Of a DNA stretch of 64,000 bases, positions 12,471 to 24,600 are shown piece by piece. The stretch is from Asterias rubens (Eukaryota; Echinodermata; Asteroidea; Forcipulatida; Asteriidae), in contig NC_047071.1 in assembly GCF_902459465.1 (NCBI RefSeq), forward strand, positions 12,606,385 through 12,670,384. The letters are read 5' to 3'. The notes under the pieces are model-generated. The model was not told where the DNA came from. It saw only the letters and a program-made list of their open reading frames with translations, and ran no database searches. The number at the start of each line of letters is the position of its first letter. Within the stretch, counting starts at the first letter, position 1. The translations under genes were made by a program, and so were the position numbers.

Positions 12471-13984
12471 GTCACTGTACCCACTATTGTGCAAAAGTAA
12501 ACCACTTTTTAAGCATAGTGCTTGTTGCGGTTGAGCGAAATGGAACGGAATGAAAACAATCTAGAATGTGTACGCAAAGGTTACAACATTGATTCCCCTC
12601 CGTCCGAAGGTTTCAAACTCAGGTACAATACAAAATGAGTGTGGAATAAAAATGTGGAAACTTTAAGCCTGACGGCTTGAAATGATAAAACAAAATGCCC
12701 CCCCTCTCCCCCGGCCTGTCACTGAAGAATTTGGGGCAAACCCAGCAAATGCTGCCCTGAAATTGAATGGCAGAAGAAAGCTTACCTGGGTGTACTTAAT
12801 TTCTGGTATGGCCATATGAACAAGCTGTCGACTGCAAGGGTTGTAGCTGGTTCTCTTTACTTACTGATGGCCTTTTGTCTGCAAATCAACAGTAAGTGCT
12901 TAAAGAGGCAACAATTTTGTGAGGATTTTATCTTACCACACCCCCTTGTTTCCCCCTTTTATCTATTGCCCCTTAAAATAAGATCAAGATGTACAAATGA
13001 TTGGGCTAAAACATTACGAGTCAAAACCCTACCCGGGTTTGCTCATCTGGAGGTTGCTTTGCAAAAAGGTTGACCCGAACCATTAACTGACATAGCAACT
13101 GTTTCTATAGTCTGAGAAATTCGAAGTGGTACATTGTGACTGAGCAAGTCATTGTACCAGATGATATTCAAATCTAACTCGCAACTGGCTTATAAAGCTT
13201 ACCTTTCTAACTCTAGCTGCCCGTGTAGAGCTCAGGTGGTGGTGTAGGACTTCAGTGTCAGTGTATACAGCCCAAATTGATGCAACTAGTAACGCCTTAA
13301 TAATGGCTACCAAAATAGTAATTTTGTGATACGTGTAAGCACAATCGTGCCCTCGTTTCAATTCATGAATCCAACGTGACCTTGTTTCAGCCTTCAAGCA
13401 GAATACTAGGAAGAGGTGTGTTATAAGATTGGATAATCCTTTAATACCACAAGGTCATGTGACAATGAGATCAGGTGTTTGTGAGATTATTGGCATTCCT
13501 TAATGCACATTGTAAGCTTAATTTCTGTTTTTATTGTTCCCCACACTTCCACCCTCCCAGCCACACAAACCCTTTTCAATGCCCCACCCTATCTAATGGC
13601 TTTATTTTGAAATCCAAAACAATCATGTGATGGTCCTTTACTAAAATGTTAAGCCAACTCGTTCCTTCCGTTCATAACAATATAACCAAACCAAGGCTGA
13701 CAGGGCAGAAATGCGGAACCCCTTTTTGTTCCATTTAGCACCGATTTAAGATCTAACCAGGGCTGAAAGGACAAAACAACCTCTTTTGGTAAATTTCGCA
13801 TCAATACTCTTTCCTAACTGATCCAAAGGTGTTCCGGCCATTCAGTCCTTTCAGCCTTGCTTTGGTTGTATTGTTAAAAACGGAAGTTAGACGATATGGC
13901 TTCATTATTTTGGGTAAAGGAAATGTCCGAAAAAACAACCAACTAAAGTAAACAGCTATCAGACACTCTTAAACAGTTTGCATA

Positions 13985-13990
13985 TTTATT
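13985..13990 (-). promoter_or_regulatory. Candidate poly(A) signal of ALDH gene A
   Basis: Minus-strand AATAAA about 1.66 kb after the stop codon, at the boundary where homology with the relic C flank begins. This implies a long 3' UTR from 15645 to about 13970. Confidence 0.5.
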
Positions 13991-15000
13991 TCAAAAAATC
14001 CAAAAATTTACATGAATAAACCAAAATATAATTTGAAAAGTATTAATTTATTATACCTTGATATCGTACAAACTATTGAAGTTACAATAGAGAATCGATG
14101 TAGAATTTCATAATCTTTTTCGTGTGACAAACATATTATGCCCCCCCCAATTAACTTGTGGTTTGCATTGCCATAAAAATTGCCCTCCAGAATGACACAC
14201 ATTAATTCTGACTCCCAAGTGGCAACCAAGATTTATCAGCTGATGACATTAGGTGTTGGATCGAATTTGTACACAATGTGACCAGATATAAATGATCACA
14301 ATATAGCTACATGTATGCGGTCCAATATTCAATCCATTGAGTGTACCGAGGCAGTGCCGAAATTGTGTGCAGGCCTGATATTTTGTTCAGAAGCATGGCA
14401 AGAGAATTAAGGGCAAGGCAGGTTTTGCGTAGTAAAGGGCACCTCAATGAGGGAAATGTACCTTGTACTGGAACATTCCAGGGGGCATTAAGGCAGCAGA
14501 GCTGCAAACTCTCCCTGATTCTGCAGAAAGTTTCCTCAAAATAAACTAATCTGTCCTCGAATAGTTTTGAAAATCTCTGTAATCATGGAAACATGTTCCC
14601 TTGTATTATGTTTGAGTGTATTCTAAATATCTTCCTGATTGCAAGATGTAAATGTTGGCAGCTTTGATGAATAGGATTTTAAACTTTGCATGGTGGAAAT
14701 ACAATATAGAAAGGTTTGCGGTAACACCATGTAATGACTATCTCTAATGAGTTGGGGTGGTTCTGAAAAGAACCGTTGATTTCAACGACGTTTCGATCAG
14801 TATGCTCTGATGAAGCTTTGATGAAGGCCTTTGTTGCCTCCATTAATGTATCAGACTGATTGTGGATTATATTGTAACTTGGACATGCGAGTCTCTGCCC
14901 TTTGTCCATCAAGTCACTGTTACCATCACAAACACGTAAATGTTGGTTAGCCCTATATAGGACTCTTCCTCTGTGCTGTACACAGCAGTCCTAATTAATA

Positions 15001-15288
15001 GGGCGCATTTCTGGGGCGGAAGTTTTTTAAAGCTTCATGACTCAAATCTTACCTGCAAGAAGCCAACTAATTGAAAGAGATTCACATTCCGACCATGGCA
15101 GCATACATTTTTCTGCGCTGGGTTTTGGTCGTCAAATATTCCTCACAAATCTGTAACTTGTAATCTGTAACCCACCACAGAAAAATGTATGCTGCCATAG
15201 GATGTGAATCTGTGGAAATTTGTGGCTTCTTGCAGGGGAGATTTGATTTATGAAGCTTTTCAAATTTTCCGCCCCAAAAATGGACCCT
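15001..15288. mobile_element. Inverted-repeat element in the gene A 3' UTR
   Basis: Arms carry GGGGCGGAAG, AAGCTTCAT and TGCAAGAAGCC on the left and their reverse complements (GGCTTCTTGCA, ATGAAGCTT, TTCCGCCCC) on the right, with a matching AGCATACATTTTTCTG / CAGAAAAATGTATGCT pair inside. It is absent from the homologous relic C flank. If transcribed it would form a long stem. Confidence 0.65.
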
Positions 15289-15645
15289 GTCATCAAGTAC
15301 GTCACTGTAGTATAATATAAAAGTGTAAGGCAGCCAGGGCTAAAATGTGGGTATACATACATGTACATATTATGTGGTGTAACATTGGTAGTCTCTTGTT
15401 TGACTCCTTGTAAGGTATTTGAAGTTGTGGATGATCTGGGGCTCTGCTTAATGGATAAAAAACTATCCGTTCAAGAAATATGAATTTCATAATTGAAAAG
15501 AAAAGAATATAGTACTACATAAAATTTAATTATTGCCGTCATTTATTGGTAAATTTGGGACATGACTGATTGCCCATGTACTCTGACATAAAGACAGGAT
15601 CTTCATCAATTGCTGCATTGTGTAGAACAACTCTCTAGGATCTTT

Positions 15646-18600
15646 CTAGGAATTCTTCTCGGGAACTTTGATGACAACCTAGAAAGAAAAACATGTAAAA
15701 GTAAGATAAAAACAGATTATTTACAACCAAACTTGGTTAAAATATTCCCACTTGATAATAGAAAGTTAGCCATCTTTATGGGCAAATGATGCATGCAAGT
15801 CATTGCTTGAATGCACAACCATGCTTTTTGCATTAAAAAAAAAACACATGCGGCATGCTGTAGTTCTATCCTTGCATGGTTGGTCAGTGAATTTGGCTGC
15901 GTTGAAAAGCTAGTAAAACTTGATGTCCATCTCAAAGGAAGGCCAGACATGGGTCACTTTTCATTGAAGTTCATGGTAGGAGCTTTCAAGGCAAAATGCT
16001 GTTGGACTATAAGTTGAGGATTTTAATATATTGTTAATCATCGTCTGCTACTCACCGTTTTTATCTCACAGAATTCACTGAGTGATTCTTCACCCCTGTA
16101 AGAGAAAGAAAGAAAAACTCATTGTCAACCACTCATTCACAAATCGCCGGCAATCCAGAGGGATTATGTGTTTGCAGGAAGAAATATTCGTAAATGGAAT
16201 ACACATTATGAGAAATGTTTCTGACAGTAACATTTCTTAAATTCAAATTTGCATCTTTTTTCGTAACCACATTACTTTGAATTGAATAGGAGACTTTCCA
16301 ACGCTAGGTGGCAGCAGACATACCGGGTAAATTTCCATTGTTTACGTAGTTCTGAACATGCGCATAATTCTGAGAACAATGGATTTACCCGGTAAGTCTG
16401 CTGCCCTCTATCGTCCCAGAAAGTCTCCCATTGGTTCTCAAACTGCTATTGAAAGCTGCTGTATGCCTTCTTCTAACCACGGAAGTTTGTATTGCCATTA
16501 AGGAGTGTACTCTGTAACACCCTTTTGATCATTACAGAGTCCTGTATGCTTCGTTTTTGAAAGGGCAAGAGCACCAATGCCTTTTCTCCTTGTTAACGAG
16601 CACCCTATGAGGAAAATGTATTTGTACTGGAGCCTTTAAGGGCACCAAGGCAATGACCAGGGCACAGAGGCAATTGCCTTCGTAGCCTCCAACAAGTATC
16701 AGGGCTGGGATGAAGTTGCAACTATGGACCCTTAAAGATATCACTGAGCCGATGATTCCAAACTTACCCTTCCCGTCCAACACCAGACATGTTGTAGCCT
16801 CCAAACGGAGCATGATGGTCGACCACTCCATACGTGTTGACCCTGTCGGACAATGACAGAAAATATGACCCAAACCCTGTCTACATAATCCAAACAGTTC
16901 ACCCAGACTATATGTTTTGATGAATTTTTGACTAATTTTTTTTTTTTTTTTTTAATACTGCGAAATAATTTGATTTTGGGTTGAGCAGAAACAAATTGAC
17001 TTGTAATTGAACTTGCGGCTTCAAGATTAACGTGCTGGCGGTGTCTCTGCTTTATTATTTGGGGGTGCCATTCAGAAGCCATTCAACCAGTAGCTACCCA
17101 GCAGCTTGTGCCCAGGGATCACACCCAAGTTTATGACACAACCTGGGAAGCGGCAGCAGAGGGATCACCTAAGTGGATGCAAGTTTTTGTTTCAAATATC
17201 AAGTAATATTGACTGGGTTAATTTTGAATGATTTTGAGTTTGGGATTTAAACCCGTGACTAACCATCTTTAAGGAGTGTGAGTGCAATTGGGTGTTTTAA
17301 TTCATATTTGTTGATTCATGTGTGTAGTTTGATTCTCAATTGTTTGAAAATAATACAACCAAGAATTGACAACTTACCAAACGACTCCGGCCCGAACGCT
17401 GTTGGCGATTGCAAGAGCTTTATCAATGTCTTTGGTGATGACGGCAGCGGCGAGACCGAACTCTGTATCGTTAGCTCGATCAATAACCTCCTCTAGAGTT
17501 TTAAACTTGATGATCTGCTGAACGGGACCAAAGATCTGGAGGAAATATAAACATGAATGTAGATTGGAAGTCTAACTTGCAGTTTCCATAATGAATAGAA
17601 AAATTCTAAAAATATCAGCGAAAGAACATTCAGAAATTCTGATGTGATTGGTCTGGTTGGCATGGTGGTATCTTTCCAGCTGGACGACCCTGGTCTAATC
17701 CTGTCGGGGTACTTTGTGGATTGGGTTTTCAGTCCCTAATTGACTGCAAGGGTTTTCCCTGGAATTCTCTGGGGTTTTCCTGCCACATCTAAAACTTAAA
17801 CTTCCATACTTGCCTTCCCTCTATTGGGTGCTTGGCTAAAGGTGATTAAGTTTGCTTTTCTGAGAGTTAATGGCATCACTACCAGAATAAATAAAAAGAA
17901 ATGTTTTACCATTTTGTTTTGTTTGTAAGTATTAAGGGTATTTATTGACAGCTATAACAGTGTGAGGACCTTGTCTTTACTGGATGTTAATGACCTTGGC
18001 TGGTGGCTACCCACTAAATTAAAGGACCTCGGCCACTAACCAGATTACTACCATCAACTGAAACCTGGCTCCTTCCGCTTTAATTGCCTAATTAAAAACT
18101 GACCTCTTCTCTGGCAATTTTCATATCATCAGTCACTTCTGAGAAGACGGTCGACTCGATGAAGTTACCCTTCCCTTCGATGCGCTTTCCTCCACACTGC
18201 AGCTTAGCTCCCTCGTTCTTGCCACTTTCAATTAGCTCCATTATTTTGCTAACCTGGTCTGTGTCAATCTGTATAAAAGGCAAATCAAGCTTGTATTCAA
18301 AACAGAATCAGATTTTGAGATCAATTATAATTTATAATGTATTAAAAAAAATATTTAAAAAGATTAACCAGATGTTTACTTTCTCTTTATGACTTGAAAT
18401 ATTAAAGTTGCATCCCCTTAAGGTGATCTGCTGCCGCTTTCCAGGTTGTCCACGAACTTGGGTGTGATGATGGGTTATTTGAAATTCTACTGACAAGGGC
18501 ACCAATGCAATGGTCAGGGGGGACATGCCAGTTGCCCCTTTGCCTCTGTCCAACACTTACAATAGGTCCAGACTCTGTCTTCTCATCATAAGGGTTTCCA

Positions 18601-21600
18601 GTGATTCTCTTCTGTGCACGCTCAGCACTCTTCTTAACAAACTCATCATAGATGCCCTCCTGGACGTAGGTCCTAGTTCCTGCACAGCAGACTTGCCCCG
18701 AGTGGCAGAACAGTGCACCGTGGCTCACCTCTACAGCATAGTCCACTGAGAAAGTAGAAGACATTGTTCATACATTGAAACAGAAAAAGCGTTTGAACAA
18801 ATTGGTTGTTCTTATTAATATGATTATGTCCATTCTAAAAATGGCCAGGATTAACAAAAGTGGTTTGGCAAGAATTTCTTACAAATTCTGCTCTACCCAG
18901 GTTCCTAGTAGATGATACCAATGCCTACAGCCTTATGGACTTTGAAGGGGGTAACCCTGTTTCACCCCAGGAGTGGGTGCTAATGTACCCCTGTGTGTGG
19001 CAGTCGATTTGAGTCAATAGCCCAAATCAGTTAAGTCTGGCCCTCACCTTGAAATGGCCTTTCGGTCTTGTAATAGTGGGCGACCTCGCTTTAAACAAAT
19101 TTAAAAATATGTAAAAATAATATGTGACCTCGCAGATAAAAACTAAAAACCCCCCACCAACAAGAACTAATTTTGTACCCTGCCTGTAAAAATGTACAAT
19201 AACTGATCTGAAACACTTACAATCTGCATCAGCAAAGACCACGTTAGGGCTCTTCCCTCCGAGCTCAAGGGCTACATGTTTCAGATTACTCCGACCTGAT
19301 GCTTGCTGAATCAACTTGCCAACCTGAACAAATAACCAAAAACATTCAAATAAATTACCCTAACTTTAAAGATTTTTTTTAAACGGATTGGTTTGTGTTT
19401 TACACATGGACAGTGTTGAGTACTGTATACTCGATACTTTTCCTGAGTGCTGTGAACAAGTCTTTGGGCTTAATACTTGGATGGGATTTGATGGGAATCT
19501 ATTGAGCAGACATTTTACCACTAGACCACTAAGCTTACCCAGTAGCTAGTAGGCAATTCTTTATTTTAGCAGGGGAACTGCAATAACTTGGACAGATGTT
19601 AAAAACAAGTTTGCATCATGGATAAATAATGCTGTTTGTACATACAGGATTTGAGGCACGATTGTGAGGTATCGCCGTTGGTTTGTGGTGACATCATGTT
19701 TGTATCTACTTACTTGCTACATTGGTACATGTAGATAGATTATGTTCTTTCTACAACTTGTATCGCTTTGCATTCTACTATGGTGGAGTAGATTTTTACA
19801 GAATTCAGGAGACTTCTCATTTTGCTTTTGTATTTACTTCACATCTCTATTAACTTTTACTTCTCTTTTGTTCTCATCTCAAAGCGCATAGGGACTTCTC
19901 TGTGATTGTGATATGCGCTCTACAAAAATGGTTCATTATTATTATTATTCTCAGTTCTGAAAAGAACTGTCCTGCTTTTGTGTTTGCTAAATGTATTTGG
20001 TGATTTGTGTCAAACAAAGCTCTGTGTCAAATAATGATTACTATGATAAGCCTATCGAGCGCAGATTTATAAAGTGCACTATTAAGAACTGTGTAGTAAT
20101 AATTTTTATTTGATAGCAAGCTTACCTGTACGGAGCCAGTGAATGTAACCATATCAACATTCATGTGTTCTGAGAGGGAGGCACCAGCCGTTGGTCCATA
20201 CCCAGGGACAACGTTGAAAACACCAGCTGGGAAACCTGCCTAAAATAAATAATCAAACGGGAGGTACTCTTTATTGTATGACTCCGTCGGGTAGATGGCC
20301 TTAATTAGCTTTTGATCCAAACCGGACCTTTTCGGAAGGCATAATGCAATTTATTGTTATTGTTATAATATTCTTGTAATAAAACCATAGGGCTCTCAAA
20401 AGCAAACTAGCTGTGACCTAGGCCCAAACTTCATGGAGCTTCTGAAGCTTTAAGCAAAACAACACAATAGTTGGTCGTCACCTCCCTCATCCTTTTTTTA
20501 AGGCCGCATCTTTTTGTTTATTATTTTTTATTTTACTCTATTGATTTTCTTCAAAAAGACATTTTCTGTGTTATTTCTCATTGAATTTACCGTACTAATC
20601 TTTTAAGAACTTGTAACTACATAAAGTAGGTGGTGACTTTAAACTGAAGAATTGATGGCCAGTTTGCAATGAAATGCTTGGCGGCCACCTTTGAAAGAAA
20701 AAAAAGGACCCTCACCCTCCTCTTTTTGGAAAAACCCGGATGATCAACTGGTATATTTTTTTTTACTTGGCCTTGCTTTTCACTGGTATCTCAATACAGC
20801 TTGAGAATTCAATTTTCAATTAATTATTATTTCAATGCATCAACAGACTTTGATGAACAAAAATTTAAGTCCCAAAACGATTGTATCTATGAAAAGAAAG
20901 AAAAAAAAAATCTACGTAACAAAATTCCTCCTTCCTTTTTTTGAAAGAAGGCAAGACATCAAACATGTTTTTATATTATTTTGCCTTATCAACAGAACAA
21001 TGTCTTGACAATATTCTGCCATTGCCATTCCTGTCATGATATAATCATTATGAGCATTGTTGATAAAAGAGACTAACCTGAAGATAAGAGTGTGTGATTA
21101 GATCACTTGAGCAGAATACACAAACCTTGTACAGACCATGCTAAATAGACCATGCTAAATACATGTATACCTTATCATACTTTGTTGCTCTGTGCTGCAT
21201 TAAGCAGGGTTTATTTAAATCCCATACCATCTCATAAGATTTTTCAAATAAGTTCATATCTTTAACAAACTATCAAAGGTAAAGGCAGTGGACACTATTG
21301 GTAATTACTCAAAATACTTATTATCATAAAACCTTACGCTGTGACGAGTAATGGGGAGAGCTGGTAGTATAAAACATTGTGAGAAACGGCTCCTTCTGAG
21401 GTGACATAGTTTTCGAGAAAGAAGTAATTTTCCACGAATTTGATTTCGAGACCTCAGATTAAGAATTTGAGGTCTCGAAATCAACCATCTAAAAGCACAC
21501 AACCAGACAACTACGTGTGACAAGGGTGTTTTTTTCTTTCCTTTTTCTCTTGCAACTTCGACGACCAATTCAGCTCAAATTATCACAGGTTTGTTATGTT

Positions 21601-24600
21601 ATGCATATGTTGAGATAGGACTACACCAAGTGAGAAGACTGGTCTTTGACAATTACCAATAGTGTTCAGTGTGTTTAAGTCCAAGTGTTTTAAATAAACT
21701 AAACAAATACAAGTACATGTAGGGCCTTACCTCTTTGACCAGAGAAGCGATGTATAAAGCTGTGAGTGGTGTCTGTTCTGCAGGCTTGACCACGATGGTG
21801 TTACCGCAGGCAAGGGCTGTCGCCACCTTGCGCATCATAACTGCTATTGGAAAATTCCAGGGCGTGATGGCACCAATTACGCCCTTGGGCTCATAGCGTG
21901 TGTAGCAGAAGAGTTTACCATCTAAATAGATGAATAAATGATAACACCTTTGGTAATTGTTAAAGACCAATCTTCTCACTTGGTGTAGCTCAACATATTA
22001 TATGCACAAAATAACAAACCTGTGATTTTTTTTACTCAATTGATCCTTGAAGTCGCGAGATAATAATGGAAGAAAAAACACCTTGTCACACGATATTGTG
22101 TGTTTTCAGATGCTTGATTTTGGGACCTAAAAATCTAATTCTGAGGTCTCGATATCACATTCTTTCTCGAAAACTCTGTTACTTCAGAGGGAGCCGTTTC
22201 TCACAATGTTTTATACTATCATATCAACAGCTCTCCAAATTGCTTGTTTAAAGCCATTGGACCCTTTTGGTAAACAGTATTGTCCAAGGCCCACACTTCG
22301 TGTATCACAACTGCTATATAAAATAACAAACCTGTGGGAATTTAGGCTCAATCGGTCATCGGAGTCGGGAGAAAATAACGGGAAAACCCACCCTTGTATC
22401 CGCACGTTTCGCCGTGTCATGACATGTGTTTAAAATAAATCAGTAATTCTCAATATTGAGAATTGATATTGTTTTACTGTTTTCTCAAAAAAGTAAAGCA
22501 TTTCACGGAATAATAGTTCAAGAGAAGTCTTTCACCACTACCTTATGTAAACCCTGTTAGTTATTAGTAAATCTGTGAACTTTTTTAATGGTTTGGTACA
22601 GAAAGGGTCCAATGGCTTTAATACCAAGTAAGTTTTTATGCTGACAATTATTTTGAGTTATTACCAAAAGTGTCCTCTGCCTTTAAAGGGGTACTTTAAA
22701 TTATGAACTCTAACTCAGTTTACTGCACAGTGCACACGCCTGCTGGCCATATCAGATCTATGGCCAGAGCAAGCAAGTGGCAGTAACTTTATTAATCTGT
22801 GAACTTTTTTTATGTTTTGGTACCGAAAGGGTCCAATGGCTTTAATACCAAGTAAGTTTTTATGCTGACAATTATTTTGAGTTATTACCAAAAGTGTCCT
22901 CTGCCTTTAAAGGGGTACTTTAAATTATGAACTCTAACTCAGTTTACTGCACACGCCTGCTGGCCATATCAGATCTATGGCCAGTGCAAGCAAGTGGCAG
23001 TAACCTGGTTTAATTAAACATGTTTTCTCATTCCGATACGCGCAACAATTCCCTCCAGTCTATAATCCACACACAATAGCTTTAGACTATTAAGGGTTAT
23101 GGATTTTATTAGGAAAACACATTAGTGGTGACAGGGCATAGTTGTGTACATGTATGTATTCATTTTTAATGTGGCGATTAAGCCGCAGCTGATAGTGATA
23201 ATTTGGGCACTGCCTTGTGGTGAATCTTATTATCATTGTGGCGACTTGTGGCCAAGCAGTTAAGAGCACCGGACTCAAGCTCTGGCGTTTCTGTTCAGCA
23301 GAGTGTGGGTTCAAACAAATCCTGGTCATGACACTTGTGTCCTTGAGCAAGATACTTTACCAATTACAGTTATTTCGCTTTGTCCTTCGGATTGGACATT
23401 AAGCTGTAGGTCCCATGTTCTAGGATGTGCAAATATAAAATAATCCAGAATAATTATCGTGGAAGAGTAGGGGTTAACCCTGGTGTGTTTTAGTTCACAT
23501 AGCAAGCACCTTCGTTGCAAGCTGCAGTGATTAAATGAGGCATCCTTGGATTCATTACCAGAGATTGTGAAAGTGTCCTGGCCGAGCGGTTAAGACCACC
23601 GAATTCAAACTCTGGTGTTTCCGATCAGCAGAGTGTGGGTTCAAATCCCCAGCCGTGACACTTCGTGCCCTTAAGCAAGACACTTTTAACCATTGCTTCG
23701 TCCTTCGAATGGGACGTAAAGCCGTTGGTCCCATGTGTTGTGTAACGCATATAAAAGAACCCAATGAACTTATCAAAAAGAGAAGGGGTTCGCCCCAGCG
23801 CTCCTGGCTGTGGCTGCTGTATGCGCCGTAGCACCTTGTGAACCCTTATAAGGTGCTATATAATGGGGTCTCAGAATTCATCACTGCAATAACCTATCTT
23901 TCTAAAAGTTTGTATATTACTCAGCGCCTTGAGTACCTTGTTTGAGAGATACATGTATGTGCGCTTTATAAGACTTTGATATTATATAATTACTTACCAA
24001 GGGGAATGGTCTTCCCGTGTATCTTGTCAGCCCATCCAGCATAGTAGCGAATCATCCCAACAGCTCGATTCACACTGCCTCTACTCATTGTAATGATCAT
24101 ACCATTGTCCACTGTCTCCAAAGACTACAAAGACATGTTGAAAGTTGTGTATTAATGTTTTGTTTTTGAAATCAAATGAAAGATATTGTCATAGAATTTA
24201 CACACAGGGGTTGTTCATAAAGATCAACAAGTGAAGTGAATTTTTTACAAATAATATATCCTCCCCCAAAAACTTATTTTCAAACTTACAGGTTTTTTTT
24301 TATAGTAAAATACAATTCCTAAAATATAAGTGTTTTACTTACTGCCAGATATTCCACGTCTCTCTGAAGTAAGTCGGCCAACTTCAAGAGATATTCTGCT
24401 CTCTTTGAGGCATCCATAGTTCTCCATGGTGACCCACGTTTGAAAGCCTCCTTTGCAGCTTTGACCGCCAAATCAATGTCTGCCTGTTAAAATGATACAA
24501 CAAAATAATTCAGTATATGTTTGGTTTGCTGTAACCCATGGGCCATGTATGTATATCTAATTGCTGGGTAGCCTTTAGTCAAGGCGCATGTGGCACACCG

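Larger units (their letters stand above)
11160..12878 (-). pseudogene. ALDH relic C: first and last coding exons only
   Basis: Two ALDH exons remain. The 5' exon (12786-12878) keeps a 3' splice site, 5' UTR homologous to gene A, an ATG at 12813-12815, ten codons (MAIPEIKYTQ) and an intact donor (CAG before GTAAGC). The last exon (11160-11192) keeps its acceptor (CTCCCTAG) and encodes [10 protein letters not shown] then TAG, the same peptide as gene A. I found none of the eleven internal exons, neither in the 1.6 kb between them nor elsewhere in 8.6-12.8 kb. The NAD-binding and catalytic parts are therefore missing. The 3' flank down to 9.58 kb is homologous to that of gene A. The simplest reading is a tandem copy that suffered a large internal deletion; an assembly collapse is the alternative. 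Confidence 0.75.
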
